A stretch of DNA of 64,000 nt from Anastatus disparis (GCA_017163975.1 JAFFSR010000251.1:8556001-8620000); one strand, 5' to 3'. Shown: positions 1 to 13,360, numbered from the stretch's first letter. Translations and numbers: made by a program. The notes: generated by a model from the sequence alone, not told the origin.

Positions 1-95
1 GATATTAAATATATATATTTTATAATTGCGATTGACATAGTTAAAAAATTAATAAGCTATAGTTCTAAATAAAAGTTTAATGAGACATCATTACC

Positions 96-329
96 TGCGC
101 CGAAAAAGGTCCTATATCAAAATTGGTTAAAAAGGGTCGTGATTTAAAATTCTGCTAGAAAGGGTTTAATTTGAAAATTCAGCTAAAAAATGCCGAGATA
201 GCACCTTTTTAGCTGTATTTTGAAATAGAACTTTTTTCTAATAGAATTTGGGGATAGGGTCCTTTTTAGTCAAGTTTTAAAATGGGACATTTTTTCATCA
301 ATTTTGCGATAGGATCTTTTTTGGCGCAG
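96..329. repeat. Palindromic array of about 28-bp degenerate units in an SNX14 intron
   Basis: The first part of the window is intron of SNX14 and contains an inverted repeat. The outer arms CTGCGCCGAAAAAGGTCCTA (from 96) and its near reverse complement ending GGCGCAG at 329 match at roughly 28 of 33 positions. Inside each arm the sequence repeats at about 27-29 bp (elements such as AAAATTC-GCTA-AAAGGGT), about four units forward and then about four inverted. The whole 234 bp could fold as one long hairpin. It resembles a MITE or a foldback satellite fragment; I do not recognise the family and see no clear target-site duplication. Confidence 0.6.
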
Positions 330-405
330 ACAGCGGTATAGATTACATTAGAATCATTTGATAACAAAAAAATTGTTAAAATAGAAAAAGAACATATATT
401 CAAAC

Positions 406-2938
406 CTATTAGCTGTTAAAGACGGATGAGGATTTTTTCTTGTAGGCAGTGGTGAATCATTGAGCTCTTTATCACCATGAAATTCGGACAAGCGAGCTCG
501 TAACGCATAAAAATCTTGATCCCTTCGCAATACAGTCCAAGATTTGTCTTCAGCTACGCTATGTACTGAAATCATATACAAAGGTTGAGCACCACCTCCA
601 TCAACGTGAGGAACAGTAACACGCCAAGTAGTAAGATCACGTGATGTTGCTGCCTGAGACATAATGCCTGAATCAATGCCACTGCTAGTACGAGGTGTTC
701 CAGCTTCTTCAGCTTGAATTAATACATGTTGTGGAAACGGAGCACCATCTACTGCTGAAGCTTTTAGTACACCTCGGATTTTACCTAACTGGCTAGTCAA
801 ACGAGCACCCATACCTACATAACTAGTTGTATTGCTAAAAACATAAGACATTTTATTTGTTTAGTGAAAAAAGGGATAATTTAATCAATCTTTAAACACT
901 TAAATGATAATTCAATTTTTTGTATTTAATTTACCTATTCTGAGTATTTGGTTTAACATTAGTGTTTATAACAGGTACACCACATAGAAATTTATATATC
1001 TAAAAAAAAATAAATAAATTATTAATTTATAATTACATTTTTTATAAAGTTTTACAAATAATGAAAAATATTGTTTCATACTTGATAAGTATGATGAAAT
1101 GATGGGAGCCATGTATTCTCTAATAATGTATGAGCTTCTTGATGTGCTTCATATAAAGGTCGTGAAGTTCTGAGTTCTTGTACTTTTCCTGGTCCAAGAT
1201 CCAAAACTTATTTGAGCAAAAGAAAAGAAAATCAATATTACACAAAATATTAACAAATATAAAAAAAAAATAAAAATTATTGAATTACTTTGTTTCATGC
1301 CTTGTGAAATATACATAGGTAAATTCAAAAAGTCTGCACTTTCAGGATCCAGATAAGTTGAATATATATTTTGGGCATCAGTATATAAAGTCTCTTCAAT
1401 TTCTGCAGTGATTTCTGGATTTAACATTCGTTTACTTAAATCATCTAAAAAGTAAATAAATTATGATAAGATTTTAAATATATTATCTAATAAATTTATT
1501 ACATGTTTTTGGCATACCAATATCCAAACAAAATTGTAATAAATTTACTAATCCGGAATCTTTAATATGTTGCATAAACATATAAAGTAGTTCTGGATCA
1601 TTCAAAACTTCTTCTAATGAAGGTTTTAGTGGATTGGGTGCATTTTGTGTTTGACGACTAGAAATCCAAGATTGAAGCATAGGAACATACATGGTGTCAG
1701 TAGACTGAGAAAACTTTCCTTCATGATGAGTACATAAACTTATTAACATGTTAAGATTATCTGGATCAGCAAGAGCATCGATAGCTGGTAATAAAACCCA
1801 ATTAGCAAGAACTTCACGAAGTATGACCTATAAATTAATTAAAAGAGATATTTTCTTTGCTTAATAATTATTAGAATAAGGGCAAAAAATTTTTTCCTTA
1901 CTTGATTATTTGTAGAAACATGAACAGCAGGTAATAAATGTGGTAAAAGTGTAGCCACAAGTCCTCTAAGATAATTTAATTCTGCCTCTCTTGAATAAGC
2001 TGCTGGATGGATTCTTGAACCTAAGAAGTCTGCAATATGATCTGTAGGTTTACCTCCTAAATCTTTAGCTCGTTTGTTTAATTCTTGCCAATCTTTAGCA
2101 TGGTTAATAGCCAATGGTATAAGGTGATTAAAAATTACGTATGAAAGATCAGCTTTATATAATCGACCTGTGATATTTGTTGCTGATGTTGCAATAGCTA
2201 ATCTTAATTGTTGTACAAATGCTCCATTTGATGATAAATCAGAGTACCAGGTACATACATACGTTTGTAATATTTCTTCTAACAGCTGAACAAGTATTTT
2301 ATATTAAATAGATAAACACATTTTATTGTAAAAATTAAAAAATAAAATAAAGTTTAATAACTACAGTATTGTAGTAACTTTCTTTACATTAATTAATTTC
2401 ATTATAATTTAAATTCAATCAAATGTTAAAAATAAAATCTAAAGTACTTTAAAAATTGACGATACATTTAATTTTTATACTTACATTCTCTAATGCTAGA
2501 TCAAATCCCTTGGGGAGTTTAGGAATGGGATGTAAATGTGGTGATTTTCTGTGTCTCTTGCATTGGTTATTACCACACACTCCACATGAATCATCAATAC
2601 CATATTTACATTTATTATTAGATGTATTTGATGTATTTCTAATCATACATATTATTTGTGTTCCCCATATCAATCCAATTATGTACAAAGCACAAAGAAA
2701 TATTGCCCAAAACAAGCTAGAACACATGTTGAATGTCAAACAAAAGATAATGTAAATAAAAATATTTTCAATAATATAAAAATAATAACTGCGTGAAATA
2801 AAAAATAATTTAAGCGCAAATAACAATGAAAACTATGAAAAAAGAAACAATGAAAACTAACCTGTCAAATATAGCAGCAACAATTCCAAATGTTAAAGCA
2901 ATTGTTGCTAATGAGTAACCTATTTTATCATACAACAT
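406..2938 (-). CDS. SNX14: Sorting nexin-14 (PXA-RGS-PX), 5' part; truncated by window edge
   Basis: Eight coding exons join in phase: 2862-2938, 2485-2716, 1902-2285, 1503-1827, 1289-1444, 1082-1206, 935-999 and 406-834, giving about 597 residues with no stop. The remaining PX and nexin-C part lies left of base 1. Residues 1-51 carry two hydrophobic membrane segments. A Cys/His cluster (C70, C73, C78, H81; core CGVCGNNQCKRH) follows, a hallmark of SNX14. Then come a PXA domain (about 104-265), an RGS-like domain (about 300-445) and the start of the PX domain (from about 524, VLRRDQDF). The family is anchored in the ER and acts at ER-endosome/lipid-droplet contacts in lipid homeostasis. The start is the first ATG and opens directly into the membrane segment. 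SNX13/SNX25 are the alternatives; the Cys/His cluster and the linker before PX favour SNX14. Confidence 0.9.
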
Positions 2939-3337
2939 ATTTATTAACTAAGTCATCTACTTATTTGAAAAAATCGTCTTGTAAACATTAATTTATACAT
3001 TGTTTTGCATCACTCCATTGTTGATGTAAGTAACAATCACCACCTATCATTTTATTGATAAAAAATAAAAAGGAAATAAAATTAAAATTTTATCACAATT
3101 TTCTTTTGAACGCGATTGAACACTTGACGCGTAAGTAAAATACAATAACATTTGTGAAATTTGACATTTTAAAGAAATGCATATGTAAATTCGTTGCTTG
3201 TTAAATACTGTCGTCGGGATAAACGTTCTGCTTGCAAATTGTACATTTTTACCTCAAGTAGATATCCACTTAAATCTGCGCAGACTCGCTTATCGATAAA
3301 GTTTATTTTTGAACAATAAAAATTGTAAGAATTATCA
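2939..3337. other. Intergenic promoter interval upstream of SNX14
   Basis: This 400-bp stretch between the SNX14 start codon (minus) and an ATG-GAG/GTGAG exon-like signal (plus, 3338) has no coding potential. It contains patches of higher complexity around 3100-3300, including the DRE motif listed separately. I infer that it is a shared, divergent promoter region. Confidence 0.5.
3291..3298. promoter_or_regulatory. DRE-like motif TATCGATA
   Basis: This is the exact 8-bp palindrome TATCGATA, the DNA-replication-related element found in core promoters of insect housekeeping genes. It lies about 350 bp upstream of the SNX14 start codon and 40 bp upstream of a plus-strand ATG that abuts a consensus 5' splice site. 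The placement fits a promoter. Identical octamers at 5749 and 6294 lie in downstream regions, so the motif alone is weak evidence. Confidence 0.45.
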
Positions 3338-4965
3338 ATGGAGGTGAGACATGCATTGTTAAAAACTATTAAATAAAATATATATTCAATAAATAAAAAT
3401 TTATAGATAACTTAAATTTAAAATAAAATCAAAATTATCTGCAATATTTTTACTTTTTATTTAATTGCCCAACTCATTAAAACTCCATTTACGTAAATAT
3501 TCATTTGTAAATATACCGTTAATATTGAGTAAAATCGAAAATATTTGAAATAACAGTATATTAAAAATTCCTTTTTATTTTGTACTATTTTCCAATAATA
3601 ATATTAAGGACATTTTTCAATATCAATTCAACATAAAATTTTGACAAAAAAATAGATAAATATTAAAGTTTATTAAAATAAGAAAATATTTTTAAAAATA
3701 TAAATATAATTTGCTTGTAAAATTACCAGTGATAAGTGTCAATGATAACAATTATGAAATGTTAATTATTTAACAATGAAATAAATTTGTATTACAATTA
3801 TTATCAATTTATTAAAACTTAAATTTTTGCTTCAATTCTTCTAAGTACAATTTATATTTAACGAAAAATATTACTATATGATTATGATATTCATTAAAAA
3901 GTAGTTTTTTTAGAAAAATATAGGAATCAATATATTAAAAAACAAATTTTTGAAAAAAATAAATAAATAAAAGCAGCAATAAAAATGTAATAGACAAAAA
4001 AGATTATGAATTTAAAAGTTCAGTTTTTTCTATATTATAAATTAAATAAAGTTCAAATAATTGAAAAGTTAAAATATCCAATTCAACAATTTTTTTTATA
4101 GTACATCATTTATTTATAATATGAAAATGTCAGCCAAATTTTGTATCTTTTTTTCTCAATTCTGTCAAGGAAAGGTCGCATGTATGTAATATACGACAAA
4201 AATTTTTTTTCCTCAATTTCATTCATAAAGCCTCATTCTTCATTTACCATTGATCCTTAAATTGATTTTCTTTTCTATAAAAAAGACGATCATTCTGCAT
4301 ATATTTATTATAATAATGCATGTAAGGTTGCCTCGACTGTTATTTTAAGGATTACAACTTTACACACATGACTATACATATTGGAAATAAATTGTCGAAA
4401 TGAAAACAATCTTACAAGACTCCTGCTATAAAATATCTCTTTTTATTTACAGGATTAAAATGCATTTTAAAAGCTATTTTTTTTTATTATTTGCGTACGA
4501 AACAATGATAGACGAGGCAGCCTGACAGCTATGACTTGCGATGATGTTGATGACAAATTTTTCCGGGATACTCCATACCACGTTCTTTTGCTCATAAAAA
4601 TCGCATTTCATACTATATTTTTTTAAAGGGACACATATTTTTTTTTAAATTATAAACTTTGCTCTTGCACAAAAACGACATTTTTAACCGAAATACTGGA
4701 AGCTGACTTTTTTTAAGGACACCATTTGTTACATACTTTAAATTTACTTAGAATAACTTTACATTTTTTTTTCTCGTAAATTAAGAGAATTATACAAAAC
4801 GATAGATGCGAAAATTCGTAGTATATTTTATAAATCTTCATCCTCGTACAAAATTAGCTTTGCTTGAATGACGACAGATAATCAATCAATTTTTTTCAGG
4901 AAGATGCAGTCAAGGATGGAGAAACCACATCTGACAATCGACGAAGTGAAGTGCATATGTATTAA
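3338..4965 (+). CDS. Possible two-exon microprotein gene or 5' part of an unidentified transcript
   Basis: ATG GAG at 3338-3343 is followed at once by a good 5' splice site (GTGAGA). A strong polypyrimidine tract and CAG acceptor end at 4899, and the downstream exon continues in frame (GAA GAT GCA GTC...) to TAA at 4963-4965. The joined product would be a 23-residue acidic, hydrophilic peptide beginning MEEDAVKDGETT. A further T-rich acceptor lies at about 5140. I do not recognise the product. It may be a microprotein, a non-coding RNA with chance frames, or part of a longer gene. A DRE motif sits just upstream. Confidence 0.2.
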
Positions 4966-6803
4966 GAAGAGTGAAATAAGTTGATTGAATCGAATGATTT
5001 GACTGTTGGCGTAATTATATATATAAAAATATGCATGTGACCTCAGATTGCGGTGCATGCTAAGCCTCTTGGAAATCTACTTTATATTCCACATCTTCAT
5101 CATTTAACTTATTTTTTTTTCATTTTATTTTTTTTTTCAGTTGCTCGCCATCGCACCCTACTGTACTTTATACTTTAGCATTATTGGTAGTTCACAATTG
5201 TATCAACTAATATTAGTTCAATTAATAATATTTAATAATAACAATGGGCTCGTAATTCGATCCACATACTTTACAAATATTTCCAGATTACTATTTATAT
5301 TTTCATTTTTTTTAACCTTTATTTTTCCTCTTTTTCTTTTATCGTCATCACATTCTAAAATATTTAAACGAGCACAAAATTTCACCTTTGTAATTATCAT
5401 CGGTGTAGCAATTATAGACGCAAAGATTTTAATCCAAATCAATAAATGAATTCGTTTTCTCTTTATTTTTAATATTATTTAAATATATCAACAATCATTT
5501 TAATTTTCAACTACATTAATTCAACTCAAATAAGTCCAAATATCAATACATTAATATACACTATAAAAGTGATATCAGACAAAATGTTTTGAAGGTATAT
5601 TAAAAAAATAAGACTATAGTTGTACTATCACTTTATTAGTTTTTTTCAACACTACTGAAATAAAAAGAAAACGAATGTTTTGTAATGTTTGGATGAAAAT
5701 CTTTGCATAAACGTTTGATAAGTTTGGTTGTTAGAAATGCACTTTTTATATCGATAAACAAAACTCTCCTAGCCGCACGCGTAATAACAAATAGCAATAT
5801 TAAAACGTCTTACACTGGCAACATACGCATGATTTATAACAAGCCTGTTCGAACTTCCGCTAAAACAAAAACTATCGCTGAGACTTAAGGACTATCACTT
5901 TGCAATCTGAATCGAAACTTAGTACCGTTTTTTTGCTTTACATATGTGCTTCCCAATATTAAGCTTTTTTTTATTATAAATGAGCATTTAGTCTTTTTAC
6001 AGTTGATTGTAAATATAATTTTTTATCAACATGAATGAAAGGCCAAAAATTTTAAGTTTTATAAATTGAAAACAAAATAAAAATAGACTTTTCATATTTG
6101 TTTTTAATGACAATAAAATAAGAAACAGTACAATAATAATATTAATAATAATATAATAAAAATAATTATAAATTGCGTGTAATATTAGCTAACTTACTCG
6201 AGTTACCTCGGTTTTTTACCCACCAAACTCATGATAATTATAATCAATATAATGTTAATATTAATAATAATCCCTTAAAATTACATTTTTTTTTATCGAT
6301 ATTATCTTTTTTCGTTCAGTTTGCGAAACTCTGAAAAATAAAAATATCGTCTTCACTTTATTGAAAAAACTTTGTTACTAATTCATTATTAGGTATTAAT
6401 ATCCCTTTACAAGAAATATCACTCAACGTTCAAATGTTCTTGTTTCTAGGGAAAACCACGCAGCCTTCAATCGTAATTTTTTTTTTCATTTTATGCGATT
6501 AAAAGTAGCTTGGATTTCGGCTCCTTATATATTTTCTTCGTATATATAATATATATAATCCGCATATACCTCTTTGCATACTCTGATTCAAAAAATCTGA
6601 TCAGTTAGGTATAAATTGGTGTCGAGTGTAAGTGCGTACGCGACAGTGTATGTGTACATATGTCAGTGTTTCACGAATAATCGACGTGACAATTGTTTTA
6701 ATTTTCTTTTAATATACCAAGTATTCGGCTTTCTGTCGTTGCTTCACAATTTCGTTACACTGTAAGTGTTATTCTTTATTCGCGGCAGTCGATAGGGAGC
6801 ATT
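4966..6803. other. Non-coding interval downstream of eRF3
   Basis: No coding exon is supportable here. The sequence is AT-rich with homopolymer runs. On the minus strand the segment next to 6803 is the expected 3' UTR of eRF3; the more complex stretch 6600-6780 probably belongs to it. A 61-codon open frame at 5703-5888 has a mixed base composition but no recognisable domain and no splice or start context, so I leave it uncalled. Confidence 0.5.
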
Positions 6804-9800
6804 TTACTCAACCACCTTCAGCACCTTGCCAATGGCAATCGTTTTATCTGTATTAATAAAATATTATATTAGAATTAAGTTTTATTTAAATTATGTTTAT
6901 TAAAAAAAAAATAAGATTTAATGAATGAAAAGAAACTTACTTTCGTCCCTGAGGGTGAATCTTCCCATTTGAGGAAATAGTTTGAATCTTTCAAGGCATA
7001 TAACTCCAGCACACTCGATTCTCATAATAGCTACTTGATCTTGTTTAACGAACCTCGGTCGCGTTTTACTCTTTTCCCCCGTTTTCTTATCTACTAAACA
7101 TATTAGAGTTTTTACAGTAACTTCTTCCGCGGCACAGTGTATATGCATCACAGCACTGTAACCAGCACAAATGATACTCTTGTGTTCCAAAATGACAACT
7201 TGAGCATCAAAGACTTTACCAGTCTTTATGGGATTGTTACCATCGCAAAGCACAAAACCAGGGCTGACATCTTCTTCTTCAATTCCCTTTAGTTTAATCT
7301 TCACATTTTCGCCAGGGCCAACAGACGTAACTTCTTCATCATCCGACCACAGTTGGTCCACTACGACTGCAGTCTTAATGAAACAAATTTACATATACAT
7401 AATTATTAAGTATTTTATTAATTAAATACAAAATTTATTTAGTATAACACAAAGTGGATGAAGAGATTTACTTTGTTATGTAATAATTAATCATTAAAAT
7501 TGTGTAATAATTACCCTATTTGGCATCACAAGAAGTGAATGTCCTTTTTTAGCTTCTCCAGCTTCTACTTTACCCATAACAACAGTACCCATATCCTTGT
7601 ATTTATCAACTATGGGCATTATAAATGGACCACTACTCTTGCGGTTCAGAGAAGGAAGTGAATCTATGAAAGGTATAAACGCTGGACCCTTGTACCAATT
7701 ACAAAGATTGTCAGGAATAGGATCTTTTAAACCTAATCCAAGTTGTCCTGATACTGGCATGAACGTGAGATCTTTTGCTGGATTGAATCCTAATTTACGA
7801 AGGTATGGCAAAATTTTATCTCTGCAAATTAAATAATTTATTAGTATCTCAATGATGAATTTTATAGAAGATTTAAAACGATTTTAAATCTATACAAAAC
7901 AAAATCTATAAAATATTACCTGCATTCGTTGTATCTTGCTTCATCCCATTCAACAGTAGGGTCATCCATTTTATTTACTAACACAACTAAATGTTTAACA
8001 CCCGCTGTTTTGGCAAGCATAGCATGTTCTCTTGTTTGACCACCCCTATCAAAGCCAGTTTCAAATTCACCTTTTCTCGCTGATATGACGAGGACGGCAA
8101 GATCAGCTTGAGCTGCTCCACCAATCATATTTGGAACAAAACTCTTGTGACCTGGTGCATCAAGTATTGTAAAGTGTTTGCGTTCGGTTTCAAAATATGC
8201 TCGGCCAACTTCTACTGTTTTTCCTTTTTCACGCTCTTCTTGATTAGTATCTAAAGCCCAGCTTAAGTACCATGTTTCTCTGCTTCGTTCTTTAGCTTCT
8301 CTTTCGTATTTTTCGAGCGTTCTTTTGTCGACCATCCCCGTCAAGGCCATTATTTGACCACCAATGGTAGACTTTCCAGCATCTGTTTTTGTAATATATT
8401 TAAATAAATAATTTAAAATTGAATTATAAGAAGAATCTTTGTTTTGCTATTTTTTTTTCTTGTTATTAAAATCTACAGAATAGGAAAATAAATTTTATAA
8501 ATTAATAATTAAAAAAGCAAAGAATATATCTTACGCAATTTTTATTCTGAAATTTATATTATAATCGATCATATTTTACTTACCTACATGGCCAATAAAT
8601 ACAACATTTACATGCTCTTTTTTACTCTTTGTGTCTTCTGCAACTTTAACGACCTTCTTCTTTGGCACCTTAACAACCGTTTCTTCATCTTCTTCAATTT
8701 CGCCTTCAGCCTGAAATGTATTACAAATATTCAAATAAAATAAATGGATACACATTATCATATATTTCATGTGAAAAATCTTTTAGTTTTCAAAAAGTTC
8801 TGTATATTTTGTAAAAAGTTATTTAGAATAATCAATTTATTTAATTATTAATTCAATATCAATTCTCTCTTATTAAAAGATATAAAAAAATTATGCATCA
8901 TATAATGATTATTATTTAAATCTGATCATATTAAAACCAACTACGTATAAATAACATTTTATTTACGCATGTTGTGTAAGAAGCAATTTGACACATGTTA
9001 TGTAAGAACACATTGTTATCTTTTTACCTCTTCATTTTCAGGAGTCAAAAGGGGATCTCCATCTACTGCTGCTTCTTCCCACGAATCAGCAGGTTGATGC
9101 TCAGGACTGGCATTTGTAGATTCAGCATTAGATTTTGGAATATTTGGAGATGGTATTCCTCCGCCAGCTGGGGGCTCCTCGTCTCTTGATACAACCGGAT
9201 CAGGAGGAACAGTTGGTGTGTCTGTATCTGCACAAAATACAAAATCAATTATTACATTTGATAATGTATTTTAATCCACTACATTTACCTGTCATATTTA
9301 TAAATATACTTTTATTAATGTACAAAATACAAAATAAAAATTTTTTCTTCAATTATTTCAATGTTTTAAAGACATGCAATATCTATATTATACAAAGAAT
9401 AAATAGAAGCAATTCTTTTACTGTCAATTTGTTCAAAGACTATCAATAATTCAAACATAATCAAAATAATTACAAACAGTCATAAAAATTAACCAACATT
9501 CATTTTAACTACAATTTAATACTAAAATTGAAAAATATAAAAGTAATAGTAAAGTTTAATAATTGACATATTGCACAGAAATAAATTAAAATGTAAAAAG
9601 AAATTAAGTTTAAAACGTAGCAAGTTCAAACAAAAATAGAAAAATTTCTACAAAATACTATTAAAATATGATACAAATATGTATATATATGCAAAAATGT
9701 ACAGGCAATTAAATATTCATTTATTGTTCCATGTATTTATAAAAAGGAACTTGAATAAATATTATAAGCATAATCTGAAGGCTTTTCGATTACTTCATCA

Positions 9801-11119
9801 CCAGAATGCTCATATAATAAGTAGATAACATTTACAAAAATGAGTTCGTATCAACTAGTTTAACACGAAAAAATGATCCTGTTAAAGTAGCCAGAAAAAA
9901 AAATTAACGTACAACATAATGCAGACATAGATACATTTAGATTGAAATAATTTATAATTAATACGTGTTTTGAGTATTTCAATATTTCTCTAAAATAGTA
10001 AGACATAAAATATACTAAAAAAAGAGAAAAATAAAAGCATTAAAAGATTGCTTTTTAGTTATTTTTTAATGGCTAATATAACCAAAAAAATCAAACTAAA
10101 TATTCTCGTGATTTTCGCAACATAAACATGCGGACATTCTTTTATAACCCTCAATAATTTTCTGTAGGGAGGTTTTTTACCAGGCCACACAGCACTTCGT
10201 TACTAAAAGAATGCCGGGAGAATCATCATAATGACGTAGATTTCTACTACCTGACAATCGGAAAAAAAGGATAGGTTTCTAAGAACGTTTTTTTTTCCAA
10301 CAATATGTTACCACTTGAATGATATAAGCGACAACGATGTAGGATGCTTAAGATGATAAAAAATTTCTATGAATGTAATATGGAGCATATGGATTCTTAA
10401 CATGCTTCGAATTTTTCAATTAAAACGCATGCTTTAATTAATTAAAAAAAAATGTATGATAAAATATAAAAATTAGAAAAAATCGTGCGAGGCGAGGAAC
10501 GGGCAGCGAGCAAAAGATAGTAGAGACATCATGATCTCTCTAGACTTGGTTTTACGAAATAATAATTTCGTAAAAAAAATGTGACATAAAAATATTGAAA
10601 AAATGGCAAGCTACAGAAAATCAAGCTTTGTTCAATCAAATAATAAAATAATGATTGTAAATAGAGAAAAATCTTTGAAGATAAAGTATTTGGCAAGGCG
10701 AAGAGAGTTTTGTGAAAAAAAAACTAACCGTGATGAGTTTCAGGTGGCATGGAGGTGATAGCCGTAACGGTGGCTAGCTGTGCCGACTCACCAGTAGCAG
10801 TATTATCAGGCGTTATTGGTGGCGAGGATTCGAGTATTGGTGTAGGAGTATCAATATCCTCGCCAACCTGCATTATACCAGTAATCTGCTGCTGTTGATC
10901 TGCTGGCAGGCCTGTTGTGGTGGTAGTTATAGGCTGTTGCGGCATTATATTTGCCGTACAAGCCTGATTAGATGCCGGCGTAGAATTGATGCAGAATGAA
11001 GGCACAAATTCCGCCGCGTTGACGTTCAGCGTGGAGAACTTACTCTCGACGGTTTTTTCCAAGGCATCATTTGTATCAGCCTGCTGTTCCCAAGAATCCG
11101 GCGCCACGCTGTTCGCCAT
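6804..11119 (-). CDS. eRF3: Eukaryotic peptide chain release factor 3 (eRF3/GSPT1)
   Basis: Seven coding exons join in phase: 10729-11119, 9028-9227, 8584-8710, 7920-8382, 7515-7821, 6941-7373 and 6804-6847. They give 654 residues, the normal size for the family. eRF3 is a GTPase that binds eRF1 and drives translation termination. The N-terminus has a PAM2 motif (LNVNAAEFVPSF, residues 31-42) for binding the MLLE domain of poly(A)-binding protein. The GTPase part shows the P-loop GHVDAGKST (about 236-244, split across an intron), an EREKGKTVEVG switch, DAPGH and NKMD. The C-terminal beta-barrels include CLVDKKTGEKSKTRPRFVKQ and FPQMGRFTLRDE and end KVVE-stop. Exon 1 alone encodes the disordered PAM2 region. 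No broken parts were seen. Confidence 0.97.
9228..10728 (-). other. Long first coding intron of eRF3
   Basis: This 1.5-kb intron separates the PAM2 exon from the second disordered exon. It is AT-rich and I see no coding exon or RNA gene in it. A slightly more complex block at 10120-10560 (CpG-containing) could hold intronic regulatory sequence; that is inference only. Confidence 0.6.
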
Positions 11120-13358
11120 GATTTCTTTTTTCTTCTTTTATTCTTAGAAAAAAAAACTCTATTACGATTTACTTTACTTTATGTTAACTTTTAAACTGAC
11201 GACGTTTTCTTTTTTCCTTTTAACAAATCACTATTAGAAATGGTCTTTTCCTCTTAGACGTTTACTTTTCGTCGTCGCACGTAGAGCCCCTCGTGTCTCG
11301 CACACACAAACGAAACGTCGAGAGGAAAAGAGAAAGAGAGATAGAGAGGCACACTTTTAGGATGGCGTGCCGTCGTTTCACGTATATACATACACACACG
11401 CACTTATACGATATATACCAGCAACCAACTTTTACTTTAGTTCTCAGTTCTCTCTCTTTGGCTTTATCCGGATATAGAAAAAAGGAGAGGATATCACGTC
11501 TTCACGTTGCTAGTGCGCGGCGCTGTACCGTTACTGGCCCAGTGCACGAGCCGGCGCTCACGCATACGATCTTATTTTTTTCTTCTTTCTTCAACACACC
11601 ACCTCTTACGCGCACGTTTTGATAACCAAAGTTTTACTTTTAAATGTTTAAATGGAGCCAGATAACCAAAAAAATCGTGTTCTTTTTTTATTTTTATAGC
11701 TATCACGTTGCAACGATATGTTATTTTAATTTTCTTTTGAAATTAATAACCAAAATGGGAAAACATATATTAAGTGTGCCCTGCACACAACGCGTTTTCA
11801 ACTTTTGGCTTACGCGCGTGTAACCCCCGTATTATAAGCCAACACACTTGTCTTTCTCTCTCTCTCTCTTTTCAACTTAATACTCGTACTCGTACTCTCC
11901 CATTCTGAGGTATTAGGCTATAGGCGAGGGAAATGTACTCGCGCATTAGTACATAACTTTCTCGCTGCTGTGGTGGTGCTGGTGCTGCCTCAATGCTTAT
12001 ACTTTGTTAAAATAACTATATATATACGAATCTGTATATGTTAACGTGTTTGCTATTACTACTCTGCTGTACTGCTGTGCAGTATAAGTCTGCCGGAAAC
12101 TGCGTTGGTCAGAGCAGGGAAATGGCCGAGGCCGAGGCCTTTTACTATATTATTGTCATAGTATTGGTACGCTCGTCTATGATCGTGTATAATATAGGTT
12201 CTTTCCTTTCAAGTAGCAATAAGAATCTCATGTATTGTATATTTTGCCCTCGTGGCCTACCCTTAAGCGCGCTTTCGAACATTGTTGCCAAACTTTTTGA
12301 AAATTTTGCCCTTTGTAAGACATGTTTTCATTCTTTCTTTTAGAAACGTTTATTAAAATTATTATCAATAATTGAACTTAAAATATTACAAGTTTACGAT
12401 CAACGTAAGCTTAAACAAAAAATAACTTTTTAGTTATCGTATTCCAATTATAGCCTTTGTTCTTTGATAAAAAACGAAATAAGATTTTTGGCATTCCATT
12501 TTTTTTATACAGAAACCAGCTCAAACTAGTTTCTTCTCTTCCTCGATATATTAAATATACTATAGCGATAATAGGGTTTTACTTGAATCGGTTACCAGGC
12601 AATCATTTGCCCATTTAAAAATTATTTTAATAAATTATTGAAATTTATGAATTGTACGTATTTTATAGCAACTAAAGTTTAATTAGGTAAAAATTTTCAA
12701 TATTTTTCATTAATAAAAATTTAATTATTCACTATTTTGGTAATTTTCAAAAATTAAACTTTTTAAATTTATTTTTTAAATTATAAAAATAAATAAACCA
12801 TTGCTTAACAATTTGTTCAAGTAAATGTGATTCAGTTTCATTGTCTTTTATAACAAATAAAAATATTTAAAAACATCACATTTGTTTTCATTTCAAGTCT
12901 GAGTCACTAAATTTTTGTCATATGTATTTTAAATTGTAAGCAAATTTTTTCTTTAGTAACCTATTATTAATATTAAACATTTATTAAATGTTGCAATGAT
13001 AATTTTTTGGTACAATAATAAAAATTACTATAATCAATTATTTAAATACTAAATCCTAAAGAAAATTGATAAGCATCATTGAGTTCTATATTCATAGCTT
13101 CCTTCAACCTGCAACATATGTAGGCATACAAAATTATTTTTAAATCATACTATCCTCCCACGTTGTAACATAACCTTACAAATCGCTCCATAACTGGATA
13201 TAACTCCAAAAAACTTGAATGAATCGCCTCATACCGAAATTGCAAATTTCCTCGACAGCGCTAAAAATTTGCTACAATAAAAATCATAAACAAAAAAATT
13301 TGAATGCGTGGCAATGACAACGTAGCAAGTTATAAAGCCTCTGATGAATAAACATTTT

Positions 13359-13360
<2 letters not shown>

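Noticed and set aside
5749..6301. Further TATCGATA octamers at 5749 and 6294
   Set aside because: They lie in probable 3' regions with no nearby start codon, so I do not call them promoter elements.
11293..11622. 109-codon open frame in the eRF3 promoter region
   Set aside because: It derives from GA/CA-rich 5' DNA with R/E/H/T repeats and no conserved features.
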